Below, piece after piece: positions 1-10,040 of a DNA stretch of 64,000 bases (the first letter of the stretch is position 1; each line of letters starts with the position of its first letter). Below the pieces are notes generated by a model, which saw only the letters and a list, made by a program, of their open reading frames with translations, did not search any database and was not told the DNA's origin. A program made the position numbers and the translations under genes. Where the stretch lies: assembly GCA_000514715.1 (NCBI GenBank), contig AZWL01000012.1, positions 124,001 through 188,000 on the forward strand, read 5' to 3'. This stretch comes from Streptomyces sp. CNH099 (lineage in GTDB: Bacteria; Actinomycetota; Actinomycetes; Streptomycetales; Streptomycetaceae).

Positions 1-1141
1 CCATCTGCCCCTCGTACGCGGCGCAGACCTGCATGGCGCCCTCGCCGCGGACGTGGCCGGAGGGCGGGTTGTTCGTACGGACCACCCAGCCGTCGACGAA
101 CGCGTGCGGGACGACGTACGGACCGCAGGAGAAGGACACCGCGGCGGCGAGGGCCTCGGCGGAGGTGTCGGCGTAGGCGCCGCCGTCCATGAGGATCTGC
201 GCCTCGACCTTGACCAGCTTGCCGCGGGCGTCGGCGTGGTGCCGGTAGCGCAGGAGGGTGGGGTGGCGGTGGGCGTGGCCGAGGAACGACTCCTCGCGGG
301 TGGCGAGCAGCTTCACGGGCGAGCCGGTGCGCAGCGCGAGCAGCCCGAGGGGCAGCTGCATGGAGCCGTCCTCGCGGTCGCCGGTGGCGCCGGGGACGCC
401 GGTGACGACGACCTTGACCCGGTCCTGGGCGAGGCCCAGGCAGGCGGAGACCTGGTCGCGGACGGCGTGCGGGTCGGTGGCGGCGGCGTAGATCTCCACG
501 CCGCCGTCGGGCCGGGGCACGGCGAGGCCGGCCTCGGCGCCGATGGGGGCGGGGTCCTGGCGGCCGATGCGGTACATGCCCTCGACGACGACCTCGCCGC
601 TGGCCTGCGGATCGCCGTAGCGCAGCGGGATGTGCCGGATCAGGTTGCCGTCGGGGTGCAGGGGGTCGGCCTCGAAGGCGGCCTGGGGGTCGGTGACGGG
701 ATCGAGGATCTCGTACTCGACGGCGATGGCGGCGGCGGCGAGCCGCGCGGTGTCGGGGTGGTCGGCGGCGACGGCGGCGACGGGCTCGCCGTGGTGCCGT
801 ACGACGTCGTGGGCGAAGACGGGCCGGTCGCGGACGCCGCGGCCGTGGGCGGCGCCGTCGGGCAGGTCGCGGTGGGTGACGACGACGCGGACGCCGGGCA
901 TGGCCTCGGCGGCGGAGGTGTCGACGGAGACGATACGGGCGTGAGCGTGCGGGGAGCGGTGCAGCGCGGCCCAGAGGAGGCCCTCGGCCCACAGGTCGGC
1001 GGCGTACGGGAAGGTGCCCTCGGTCTTGGGGACGAGGTCGGCGGCGGTGAGGGACGCGCCGATGCCGTGTCCCTCCGGGGCGCCGGGGGGGACGGCGGTC
1101 GTCGCGGAGGGCGGGGCGGTGCGCTGCTGGGAAGGATTCAC
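1..1141 (-). CDS. Xanthine dehydrogenase-family molybdopterin-binding subunit (3' end outside window)
   Basis: The reverse strand reads as one open frame from a GTG at 1141-1139 to the window edge, about 380 residues of a protein normally near 750. It resembles the large Mo-cofactor subunit of the xanthine dehydrogenase/CO dehydrogenase family: an N-terminal hammerhead-type domain (about residues 30-150) and then the start of the cofactor domain, with GVPGATGDREDGSMQLPL and a later NNPPSGHVRGEG segment that fits the substrate-channel region. An AGGAGG lies about 11 bases upstream of the GTG, which fixes the start. It is the last gene of the FAD, 2Fe-2S, Mo order on this strand, separated from the 2Fe-2S gene by 331 bases. 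It should carry the catalytic centre of a cytoplasmic molybdenum hydroxylase; the substrate (purine, aldehyde or other) cannot be told. The catalytic Glu would lie outside the window. Confidence 0.88.
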   Translation of the reverse strand, partial: MNPSQQRTAPPSATTAVPPGAPEGHGIGASLTAADLVPKTEGTFPYAADLWAEGLLWAALHRSPHAHARIVSVDTSAAEAMPGVRVVVTHRDLPDGAAHGRGVRDRPVFAHDVVRHHGEPVAAVAADHPDTARLAAAAIAVEYEILDPVTDPQAAFEADPLHPDGNLIRHIPLRYGDPQASGEVVVEGMYRIGRQDPAPIGAEAGLAVPRPDGGVEIYAAATDPHAVRDQVSACLGLAQDRVKVVVTGVPGATGDREDGSMQLPLGLLALRTGSPVKLLATREESFLGHAHRHPTLLRYRHHADARGKLVKVEAQILMDGGAYADTSAEALAAAVSFSCGPYVVPHAFVDGWVVRTNNPPSGHVRGEGAMQVCAAYEGQM

Positions 1142-1216
1142 GGCGCGGATTCCCTCCTGGGGAGAAGGCGGTTGCGGAAGTCCTCGGGGGCCGGCCCGTC
1201 CGCGTGAGGCCGGCGG

Positions 1217-1442
1217 CCCCGCGTAGCGGGGGCCCGCGGCCCGCGTTCGCGGTCCACCCCCGCATGCGCGGGGAGCGGAGCCGGGGCTGTGGGACGGCCG
1301 CGCCGGCGCGGGGACCGCGGACCGGCCGCCGGGAGGAGACTGACGGCCGGGGGAACATCCCCGCGGGTGCGGGGAGCGCTCCGGCCCCGGCGGTCCGGCG
1401 AGCGCCGACCGCCGGGGCCGGCCCCCGCACGCGCGGGGAGCG
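1217..1442 (+). CRISPR. Degenerate CRISPR-like repeat cluster, no cas genes
   Basis: Three near-identical 20-base cores occur at 1258-1277 (CCCCGCATGCGCGGGGAGCG), 1359-1378 (CCCCGCGGGTGCGGGGAGCG) and 1423-1442 (CCCCGCACGCGCGGGGAGCG). A half-conserved copy has its GCGGGG at 1308-1313, and a bare CCCCGC/GCGGGG hairpin sits at 1217-1231. The CCCCGC...GCGGGG stem resembles type I-E repeats of actinomycetes. Core-to-core spacing is 42, 40, 61 and 64 bases; only the last two fit the roughly 61-base period of a type I-E array. No cas gene is in the window. It is best read as a decayed or orphan mini-array; a run of unrelated GC-rich hairpins in an operon gap is the alternative. Confidence 0.4.
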
Positions 1443-1472
1443 CGGCCGTCGCGGTGTGCTCCGGGGAGGGGG

Positions 1473-3181
<1,709 letters not shown>

Positions 3182-3185
<4 letters not shown>

Positions 3186-4093
3186 GACAGCGCCCTCCCC
3201 AGTGCCCGGCGCGCCAGCGCCGCCACCGTCCGCCGCAGGTGCAGCGCCGCCGCCGGCAGCCGCGGCGGCGCTGCATCTGCGGCCCCGCCGCCGACCGCTC
3301 CGGGCGGCGGGTCGGGGATGCACGCGGCGGCGACGTACTCGCCGAAGGCCGCCAGCGCCTCCGGGGGCAGCCCGCGGTGGCCGTCCCAGTCCATCAGGCC
3401 GGCGACCCACTGCTCGGCCTCCATCGGCCGCAGCGGCGTCGGCGCCACCGCGCCCACGGCGCACCGCACCGAGCGGTGCGCCGGGTCGAGCACCAGCGCG
3501 ACCGAGGCGACGGCGCGCCCCGGCCCGGTGCGCCCGGTGGCCTTCAGGAACACCTGCGGGGCGTGCAGCAGCGGCGCCCGTACGAACGCGACCAGTTCGC
3601 CGGGGCGCAGCATCTCCACGCCCGCGAGCAGGTGGCTGACCGGGATCTCGCGGTGCCCGCCGGTGGTCTCGGCGATCACCACGGTGGCGTCGAGCGCGGC
3701 GAGCACCGGGAGGGCGTCGCCGGTGCGGTCGGCGGAGGCGATGTTGCCGCCGAGCGTGCCGGCGTTGCGCACCTGCGGCGGGCCCGCGGCGCGGGCGGCG
3801 GCGGCGAGCGCCGGGATGAGCGCGGCGAAGTCGGGCCGGCCGATGCGCGCGTGGGTCAGGCCGCTGCCGAGGAGGGCGGCGCCGTCTTGGTAGTGCCAGC
3901 CGCGCAGCTCGCTGATCCGGCCGAGGCCGACGAGGGCGGAGGGGCGCAGCAGACCGGCGTTGACGGCGGCCATGAGGTCCGTCCCGCCGGCGACGGGCAC
4001 GGCGGCGGGCATGGCGGTGAGCGCCGCGACCGCTTCGTCGAGCGAGTCCGGCAGCACCACCGTCTGCGCGGCCTGCGGTGCATGAGTGGTCAA
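3182..4093 (-). CDS. FAD-binding subunit of molybdenum hydroxylase (xanthine dehydrogenase family subunit M)
   Basis: The 303-residue protein matches the FAD-binding subunit of CO dehydrogenase/xanthine dehydrogenase complexes. AGGTDLMAAVNAG near residue 40 fits the FAD pyrophosphate-binding loop, and RNAGTLGGNIASADRTGD near 110 is the second FAD signature. A C-terminal CO_deh_flav_C-like part follows, somewhat shortened and ending in an Ala/Arg-rich tail. It should hand electrons from the 2Fe-2S subunit to NAD or another acceptor. I chose the TTG at 4093-4091 because it is preceded by GGAAGGGG at good spacing and gives the N-terminus expected of the family; an upstream in-frame start at 4186 would add 31 unlike residues. 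First gene of the operon; its stop overlaps the next start. Confidence 0.88.
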
Positions 4094-4344
4094 CCCTGCT
4101 GCCCCTTCCGCAGTGTCCCCCTGGAGTTCCGGCCGTTCCGCCGTACGGTACGGGCTCCCGGCCGGGACGAGGCAACTCTGGCACATCCGTCACGGTCCGG
4201 GGCCGCCTGAAGGCGGCGCGGAAGAACACGAGCGTACCCCGCTCGGCACCCAACTCGCGGGCCCGGATTGGCACCTCGTCGGCGCCGAGTGGGGATTGTC
4301 ACTCTTCGGGGAGTCTTGTACGACTTCCGGAGCAGCGCGGCGGC

Positions 4345-6030
4345 TCACACGATCGGGGGCGGCCCTTCGATCGGGCGTCCGAGCACCCCCGGGCGCTGCT
4401 GCCAGGGCCGCGGGCCGCCGGGCGGGCGGTAGTCGACGCCGAGCGCGTCGAGGCGCCCGTAGTGCTCCTCCATGCGGGCCGTGAAGCCGGCGAAGTCCCG
4501 CTCCGCGGACGGCGGCAGCGCGGACCAGGCGACCTCGGCGAAGGCGGCGAGCCGCGGATACACCTGGTAGTCGAAGCGCTGCGGGCTCTCCAGCACCTCG
4601 CTCCAGACGTTGGCCTGGGTGCCGATGACGTGCTCCGCCGCGGCATCGTCGCTCTGCAGCTGCGGCGGTACGGGCTCGAAGCGGTAGACGTCCTCCAGCG
4701 TGCGCACCTGCGCGATGGGCACGGGCTCCTCCGGGGCGCCCGATTCGCGGTAGTTGAGGTAGACCTGCTGCTCGGGGCACATGACGACGTCGTGGCCCGC
4801 GCGGGCGGCGGCGATGCCGCCGGCGTAGCCGCGCCAGGAGGAGACGGTGGCGCCCTCCGCGAGGCCGCCTTCGAGGATCTCGTCCCAGCCGATGAGGCGC
4901 CGGCCGCGGTCGGCGAGCCAGCGGTCGAAGTGCCGGATGAACCACGACTGCAGCTCGTCCTCGTCGGCCAGGCCCAGCTCGCGGATGCGGGCCTGGGCGG
5001 CCGGCGAGGACTTCCACTGGTGCTTGGGGCACTCGTCGCCGCCGACGTGCACGAAGGTGCCGGGGAAGAGGTCGAGCACCTCCTCCAGGACGCCCTCGTA
5101 GAAGCGCAGCACCTCCTCGGTCGGCGCGAGGACGTTCTCCGACACCCCCCACTCGCACCAGACGCCGAGCGCCGCGGTGTCGACGACGTCGGTGTTGCCG
5201 AGCCAGGGGTAGGCGTGGATGGCGGCCTGCGAGTGGCCGGGGATGTCGATCTCCGGGACGACGGTGATGTGCCGGGCGGCGGCGTACGCGACGATCTCGC
5301 GGATGTCGTCCTGGGTGTAGTAGCCGCCGTGCGGGCGCTCGTCCCACACGTCGGAGGCGCGGTGGCCGACCTTGGTGCGCGGGCGCCAGGCGGCGTCCTC
5401 GGTGAGCTTGGGGTGGCGCTTGATCTCGATGCGCCAGCCCTGGTCGTCGGTGAGGTGGAAGTGCAGCACGTTGAGCTTGTGCGCGGCCATCAGGTCGAGG
5501 TGGCGCAGCACCTCGCGCTTGGTGAGGAAGTGCCGGGAGACGTCGAGCATGAAGCCGCGCCAGCCGAACCGCGGGGCGTCCTCGATCCGGCAGTGCGGCA
5601 GCTCCCAGGTGCGCGCGCGGAGGGGCGCGGTGCGGTACGCCTCGGGGCCGAGGAGCTGGCGCAGGGTCTGCGCGCCCCAGAAGAGCCCGGCGGGGCCACC
5701 GCCGGTGATCCGTACGCCGTCGGGGCCGACGGTCAGCCGGTACGCCTCGGGGCCGGCCACGCCCGCGGCGCCGCCGGCGAGGGCGAGCGCGGGGTCGACG
5801 TCGAGGCGTACGGCGTCGGCGGCGCCGGTGCCGGTGCCGGGGGCGGTGCCGGCGGCATCCGGGGCCGCCGGGGCGAGCGGCAGCCCGGTGGCCGCGCCGA
5901 GCTGGGCGCGCAGCCACCGGGCGACGTCTTCCGCTCCGTCGCCTGCGGCGAGGACGGTGCCCTGACCCAGGGCGAAGGTCGCGGTGTCGCTGGTGCGGGC
6001 GGCGCTGCGGGGCGCGGGAATGAGATCCAT
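4345..6030 (-). CDS. GH20 beta-N-acetylhexosaminidase, probably intracellular
   Basis: This 561-residue protein has the two-part layout of family 20 glycosidases: a GH20b-like N-terminal domain (about 1-120) and a TIM barrel. Barrel signatures include LDVSRHFLTKREVLRHLDLM, HLTDDQGWRIEIK and the catalytic pair in HVGGDECPKHQW, with Asp332 stabilising the oxazolinium intermediate and Glu333 as acid/base. It removes terminal GlcNAc or GalNAc from chito-oligosaccharides or glycans. No signal peptide follows the ATG at 6030, so it probably acts on imported sugars. A DasR-type site (6059-6070) lies 29 bases upstream, which fits control by GlcNAc availability. A close paralogue is at 47088-48731. 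The next gene upstream on this strand ends at 6107, so it probably has its own promoter. Confidence 0.93.
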   Translation of the reverse strand: MDLIPAPRSAARTSDTATFALGQGTVLAAGDGAEDVARWLRAQLGAATGLPLAPAAPDAAGTAPGTGTGAADAVRLDVDPALALAGGAAGVAGPEAYRLTVGPDGVRITGGGPAGLFWGAQTLRQLLGPEAYRTAPLRARTWELPHCRIEDAPRFGWRGFMLDVSRHFLTKREVLRHLDLMAAHKLNVLHFHLTDDQGWRIEIKRHPKLTEDAAWRPRTKVGHRASDVWDERPHGGYYTQDDIREIVAYAAARHITVVPEIDIPGHSQAAIHAYPWLGNTDVVDTAALGVWCEWGVSENVLAPTEEVLRFYEGVLEEVLDLFPGTFVHVGGDECPKHQWKSSPAAQARIRELGLADEDELQSWFIRHFDRWLADRGRRLIGWDEILEGGLAEGATVSSWRGYAGGIAAARAGHDVVMCPEQQVYLNYRESGAPEEPVPIAQVRTLEDVYRFEPVPPQLQSDDAAAEHVIGTQANVWSEVLESPQRFDYQVYPRLAAFAEVAWSALPPSAERDFAGFTARMEEHYGRLDALGVDYRPPGGPRPWQQRPGVLGRPIEGPPPIV

Positions 6031-6058
6031 GACCTCATCCTGCCCCAGGACCGCGGTC

Positions 6059-6070
6059 TGGACTAGACCA
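6059..6070 (-). promoter_or_regulatory. DasR responsive element (dre) upstream of GH20 gene
   Basis: TGGACTAGACCA differs at one position from the core TGGTCTAGACCA of the DasR operator known in streptomycetes. It lies 29-40 bases upstream of the hexosaminidase start at 6030. DasR is a GntR-family repressor released by glucosamine-6-phosphate, so a site here fits a GlcNAc-metabolism gene. Binding is inferred from sequence only. Confidence 0.75.
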
Positions 6071-6106
6071 TTCGGCCGACGGTCCGGGGCCGCGGCCGGG
6101 GCGCGG

Positions 6107-6409
6107 CTACTTCTTCTTGCCGCCGTCCTTACCGCCGTCCTTGCCGCCACCGCCGGCGCCCATGGACTCGTAGATCTCCTTGCACATGGGGCAGACGGGG
6201 TACTTCTTCGGATCACGCCCCGGGACCCAGACCTTGCCGCAGAGCGCCACGACGGGCGTGCCGTCGAGCGCGCTGGCCATGATCTTGTCCTTCTGGACGT
6301 AGTGGGCGAAGCGCTCGTGGTCGCCGTCGCCGTGCGACACCTCCGGCGTCGGTTCGACGAGGGTGCCGGTGCCGGTTCCGCGATCGGGCTCGGGGAGAGG
6401 AGTGCTCAT
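6107..6409 (-). CDS. DUF3039 family small protein, putative zinc-binding
   Basis: The 100-residue protein resembles the DUF3039 family, which is widespread in actinobacteria and of unknown function. Visible features are an acidic N-terminus, the central stretch HERFAHYVQKDKIMASALDG, and a likely metal site built from ALCGKVW and VCPMCKEIY. The C-terminus is a lysine/glycine tail (KDGGKDGGKKK). I chose the ATG at 6409 because the upstream in-frame codons are unconserved in look and GAGAGGAG precedes this ATG. It lies 30 bases downstream of the YqgE-family gene on the same strand and is probably cotranscribed with it. Confidence 0.8.
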   Translation of the reverse strand: MSTPLPEPDRGTGTGTLVEPTPEVSHGDGDHERFAHYVQKDKIMASALDGTPVVALCGKVWVPGRDPKKYPVCPMCKEIYESMGAGGGGKDGGKDGGKKK

Positions 6410-6439
6410 GTTGGCCAAGGGTACCGACGGCACCGCCGA

Positions 6440-7027
6440 TTAGTTGAGGCTCGGGTCGTCCGGATATGTCGCGACCATGGCAAGCTCGCTGCGCTGCCGC
6501 CGCAGCACCGCGCGCCACAGCCCCTCCGGTGCAGGCGAGGACACGTCGCCGGGCTCCGACTCCACGACGTACCACGCACCGTCGTCCAGCTCCTCCTCCA
6601 ACTGCCCGGGACCCCATCCCGCGTACCCCGCGAAGATCCGCAGCGTGCCCAGCTCCGCCGCCAGCAGCTCCGGCGGCGCGTCCAGGTCGACCAGGCCGAT
6701 GGCGCCGTGCACCCGGCGCCAGCCGAGCGGCCCCGCGCCGCCGCCCGGCCCGTCGCCTGCCTGGTCGCCGGGCACCACCGCCAGGCCGAGCGCCGAGTCG
6801 AGGGAGACCGGGCCGCCCTGGAAGACCACGCCGGGGTCGCCGGCGAGGTCGGCCCAGTCCCGCAGCACGTCGCCGACGCCGACCGGGGTCGGCCGGTTGA
6901 GCACGACGCCGAGCGAGCCCTCCTCGTCGTGGTCGAGCAGGAGCACCACGGTCCGGGTGAAGTTCGGATCGGTGAGCGCCGGCGTCGCGACGAGCAGCCG
7001 GCCCGTCAGGGATGACACCTCCGTCAT
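6440..7027 (-). CDS. YqgE/AlgH (DUF179) family protein
   Basis: The 195-residue protein has the family hallmarks: LTGRLLVATPALTDPNFTRT at the N-terminus, a VVLLLDHDEEGSLGVVLNRP segment, VFQGGPV near residue 70, and a C-terminal IFAGYAGWGPGQLEEEL motif. Members of this family are conserved in many bacteria but have no settled biochemical role; the AlgH name comes from Pseudomonas regulation and should not be carried over. A glycine-rich loop (GDGPGGGAG) is inserted after GPVSLDSALGLAVV. The ATG at 7027 gives the normal N-terminus. It heads a likely two-gene unit with the DUF3039 gene 30 bases downstream. Confidence 0.87.
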   Translation of the reverse strand: MTEVSSLTGRLLVATPALTDPNFTRTVVLLLDHDEEGSLGVVLNRPTPVGVGDVLRDWADLAGDPGVVFQGGPVSLDSALGLAVVPGDQAGDGPGGGAGPLGWRRVHGAIGLVDLDAPPELLAAELGTLRIFAGYAGWGPGQLEEELDDGAWYVVESEPGDVSSPAPEGLWRAVLRRQRSELAMVATYPDDPSLN

Positions 7028-7999
7028 GCGGACATGATCCCGCAGTTGCGGGCGCGAGGGGAGCGGACGGGCGAGGAATACGGCAAAGCGCGCACCCGCG
7101 CGGTGGGGCGGCGGCTCCCGCGCCCCTCCAGGCCCACGGGGTACGCACGCGGCGCCGCCGGGCGCGCGGGAGTGCGCCGCGCAAGGCGGCGCACCCGAAC
7201 CCCCCACGCCCCCGCCCCCGGAGGGCCGGGCCCCCACGCCCCCGGCACCCGGCACCCGGCACCCGGCACCCGGAGCAGGGTCTGTCCCCAACCCCGCCCC
7301 TTCCCGAAACCGGGGCTCCGCCCCGGACCCCCACGCGCGCCGCGCGCACCCCGGGGGCTCCGCCCCCGCACCCCCGGCCCTCCGGCCACCGGGCCAGCAG
7401 GCCCAGGCCAAGGGGCGCCGCGCGCACCCCGAGGGCTCCGCCCCCGCACCCCCGGCCCCCCGGCCACCGGGCCAGCAGGCCCAGGTCCCGGAGAAGAGGG
7501 GAGAAGAGGGCTGCCCCGTCCCCACCCCCGAAACCGAGGGCTCCGCCCCCCGCCCCCACGCGCGTCCCACGCGCACCCCGGGGGCTCCGCCCCCGTACCC
7601 CCGAGCGCAGCCGCACCCCGCCCCGCCGCCTCGCGCACGCGCGCCGCGCACCCGGCCGGCGTCGTCCACGGCCTCCTCAGCCCCCGCCGCCTCGCGCACG
7701 CGCGCCGCGCGCGGGCGCGGCAGCGCCCGGCCCGCCCTCACCGAGGGCTCCACCCCCGGCCCTCTCATCCGCGCCCGCCCCCGACCCCCTCGGGCCGGCC
7801 CCGCCCTCCTCACCCGCCCCTCCGGCGCGCCCGTCACCCTGCGCACCCCCGCGTCGCACGCAGAGTCCCCCGGTGGCGGTTCCGTCCGTTCTGTAGCGAA
7901 CTCATGACGTTCCCGGGCCCACCCGGACCCGGGGGAACGGTGTCCGCGGGGCATTAGCATTTCTGTCTGTCCCAGCCCGTCTCCAGGATCGCGAGACTC
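7028..7999. other. Long gene-free, repeat-rich intergenic region
   Basis: I find no convincing gene in these 972 bases. Open frames exist on both strands but are only low-complexity Pro/Arg/Ala translations. The DNA contains four GGCACCC units (7244-7271), two 69-base tandem copies (see 7339-7485), and many GGGGGCTCCGCCCCC hairpins. The region near 7900-7999 must contain the murA promoter, but I could not assign -35 and -10 boxes with confidence. Confidence 0.6.
7339..7485. repeat. Two tandem 69-base repeats rich in GGGCTCCGCCCCC hairpins
   Basis: Positions 7339-7407 and 7417-7485 are near-identical 69-base units at a 78-base period, differing at only a few bases. Each begins with GCCGCGCGCACCCC and ends with GGGCCAGCAGGCCCAGG. 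A third partial copy of the hairpin part recurs near 7573-7600. Similar GC-rich hairpin families are scattered between genes in streptomycete genomes; their role is not established. Confidence 0.75.
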
Positions 8000-9361
8000 A
8001 TGACAGCTCCTGACAGCGCCGATGTCCTTCTCGTCCACGGCGGTACGCCCCTGCGGGGCGAGATCCACGTCCGCGGGGCCAAGAATCTCGTGCCCAAGGC
8101 GATGGTCGCCGCGCTGCTCGGCAGCTCCCCCAGCCGGCTGCGCAACGTGCCGGACATCCGCGACGTGCGCGTGGTCCGCGGCCTGCTGCAGTTGCACGGC
8201 GTGACCGTGGGGCCGGGCGACGAGCCCGGTGAGCTGGTGCTCGACCCGACGCACGTGGAGAGCGCGCACGTCGCGGACATCGACGCGCACGCCGGCTCGT
8301 CCCGTATCCCGATCCTCTTCTGCGGGCCGCTGCTGCACCGCCTCGGCCACGCCTTCATCCCCGGGCTCGGCGGCTGCGACATCGGCGGGCGGCCCATCGA
8401 CTTCCACTTCGACGTGCTGCGGCAGTTCGGCGCCCGGATCGACAAGCGCGCGGACGGGCAGTATCTGGAGGCGCCGCAGCGGCTGCGGGGGACGAAGATC
8501 CGGCTGCCGTACCCGTCGGTCGGGGCCACCGAGCAGGTGCTGCTGACGGCCGTGCTGGCGGAGGGCGTCACCGAGCTGTCCAACGCGGCCGTGGAGCCGG
8601 AGATCGAGGACCTCATCTGCGTGCTGCAGAAGATGGGCGCGATCATCGCGATGGACACCGACCGGGCCATCCGCATCACCGGCGTGGACCAGCTCGGCGG
8701 CTACACCCACCGCGCCCTGCCGGACCGGCTGGAGGCCGCCTCCTGGGCGTCCGCGGCGCTGGCCACCGAGGGCGACGTGTTCGTCCGCGGCGCGCTGCAG
8801 CGCTCGATGATGACGTTCCTGAACACCTTCCGGAAGGTCGGCGGCGCCTTCGAGATCGGCGACGACGGTATCCGGTTCTGGCATCCCGGCGGGCCGCTCA
8901 ACGCGATCGCGCTGGAGACCGACGTCCACCCCGGCTTCCAGACCGACTGGCAGCAGCCGCTGGTCGTCGCGCTCACCCAGGCGTCGGGGCTGTCGATCGT
9001 GCACGAGACGGTGTACGAGTCCCGTCTCGGCTTCACCTCCGCGCTCAACCAGATGGGCGCGCACATCCAGCTCTACCGCGAGTGCCTGGGCGGCACGCCC
9101 TGCCGCTTCGGGCAGCGCAACTTCCTGCACTCCGCGGTCGTGTCCGGGCCGACGAAGCTGGAGGGCGCCGACCTGGTCATCCCTGACCTGCGCGGCGGCT
9201 TCTCGTACCTCATCGCGGCGCTGGCGGCGCAGGGCACCTCGCGGGTACACGGCATCGACCTGATCAACCGCGGCTATGAGAACTTCCTGCAGAAGCTCGC
9301 GGACCTCGGCGCCCGTGCCGAGCTGCCGGACGTCCCGGTGGCCGCCGCCGCGGCCGGCTGA
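8000..9361 (+). CDS. murA: UDP-N-acetylglucosamine 1-carboxyvinyltransferase (MurA)
   Basis: The 453-residue protein is a full-length MurA-type EPSP-synthase fold enzyme. It adds enolpyruvate from PEP to UDP-GlcNAc, the first committed step of peptidoglycan synthesis, in the cytoplasm. The UDP-GlcNAc-binding Lys28-Asn29 pair is in VRGAKNLVPKA. The catalytic loop cysteine, target of fosfomycin in the family, is Cys126 in LGGCDIGGRPID, so a fosfomycin-sensitive type is expected. The segment LEGADLVIPDLRGGFSYL near the C-terminus is also typical. The ATG at 8000 gives the expected N-terminus. It faces the HU gene convergently across a terminator hairpin, the murA-hup arrangement usual in Streptomyces. 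Confidence 0.95.
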   Translation: MTAPDSADVLLVHGGTPLRGEIHVRGAKNLVPKAMVAALLGSSPSRLRNVPDIRDVRVVRGLLQLHGVTVGPGDEPGELVLDPTHVESAHVADIDAHAGSSRIPILFCGPLLHRLGHAFIPGLGGCDIGGRPIDFHFDVLRQFGARIDKRADGQYLEAPQRLRGTKIRLPYPSVGATEQVLLTAVLAEGVTELSNAAVEPEIEDLICVLQKMGAIIAMDTDRAIRITGVDQLGGYTHRALPDRLEAASWASAALATEGDVFVRGALQRSMMTFLNTFRKVGGAFEIGDDGIRFWHPGGPLNAIALETDVHPGFQTDWQQPLVVALTQASGLSIVHETVYESRLGFTSALNQMGAHIQLYRECLGGTPCRFGQRNFLHSAVVSGPTKLEGADLVIPDLRGGFSYLIAALAAQGTSRVHGIDLINRGYENFLQKLADLGARAELPDVPVAAAAAG

Positions 9362-9436
9362 GGCGCACGGACGCGGCGGAGGCGGCGGAGGCGCGCGGGC
9401 GGCGGGGACGGACGGCTGCCGCCCGCGGAGACGGGC

Positions 9437-9473
9437 GGAGGGCGGCCGCCCCCGCCGGGTCCGGCCGCCCTCC
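9437..9473. terminator. Bidirectional terminator hairpin between murA and HU gene
   Basis: GGAGGGCGGCCG (9437-9448) pairs perfectly with CGGCCGCCCTCC (9462-9473) around a 13-base loop and is followed by TTCTC on the plus strand. It lies between two convergent genes and can serve both. Confidence 0.7.
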
Positions 9474-9489
9474 TTCTCGGCTGCGGGCC

Positions 9490-9771
9490 CTACTTGCCCT
9501 TCGCCGCCTCCTTCAGCTTCGAACCGGCCGTGACCTTCACGCTGTAACCAGCGGGGATCTGGATCGGCTCGCCGGTCTGCGGGTTGCGGGCGGAGCGCGC
9601 CTTGCGGTGCGTGCGCTCGAAGGTCAGGAAGCCGGGGATCGTGATCCTCTCGTCGCCCTTGCTGACGACCTCCCCGGCGACCTCGGCGAGGGCGGCCACC
9701 ACGGCGTCGGCGTCCTTACGGGTCACCTCGGCGCGTTCTGCGATCGCGGCCACCAGCTCACTGCGGTTCAT
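9490..9771 (-). CDS. hupA: HU family DNA-binding protein
   Basis: The 93-residue protein has the classic HU layout: an alpha-helical dimerisation half (NRSELVAAIAERAEVTRKDA), then the beta-arm with the PROSITE-like region GFLTFERTHRKARSARNPQT and PAGYSVKVTAGSKLKEA at the end. It binds and bends DNA in the nucleoid. It has no long Lys/Ala-rich C-terminal tail, so it corresponds to the short HupA type rather than the two-domain HupS of streptomycetes. The ATG start at 9771 is preceded by GGGAGACAG. It lies downstream of the malic enzyme gene on the same strand, across 269 bases, and probably has its own promoter. Confidence 0.95.
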   Translation of the reverse strand: MNRSELVAAIAERAEVTRKDADAVVAALAEVAGEVVSKGDERITIPGFLTFERTHRKARSARNPQTGEPIQIPAGYSVKVTAGSKLKEAAKGK

Positions 9772-10040
9772 ATCTGTCTCCCGTGTGTTCTTGCCATTGA
9801 GGCGTGAGATCAAAGCCGATGCTGCCAGGACCCGCTGACAGTCCCCGTAACCGGGTCCCGTGACAGCGCCTCGCGCCCGACTACGCATCCTGCCCTCACC
9901 TGCGGCGGAAACGCCAATCCGGCGCCCTGGCGCGTCGTACACCGCAGCCCGTCCATCCGCACACTTATGACGTACGCGCGCCCCGAAAGCCAGGCGACGC
10001 GCCGGGTCCCGGCCCGTTCCCACGCGGGGTGAACGGCCGG

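Noticed and set aside
53..1207. Plus-strand open frame of 384 codons over the Mo-subunit gene
   Set aside because: Its translation is Gly/Val/Asp-rich and without motifs, while the minus strand reads as a clean molybdenum hydroxylase subunit. It is a high-G+C shadow.
7034..7957. Long plus-strand frame in the gap before murA
   Set aside because: Translation is almost only Pro, Arg, Ala and Gly, follows the DNA repeats, and has no ribosome site or family resemblance.
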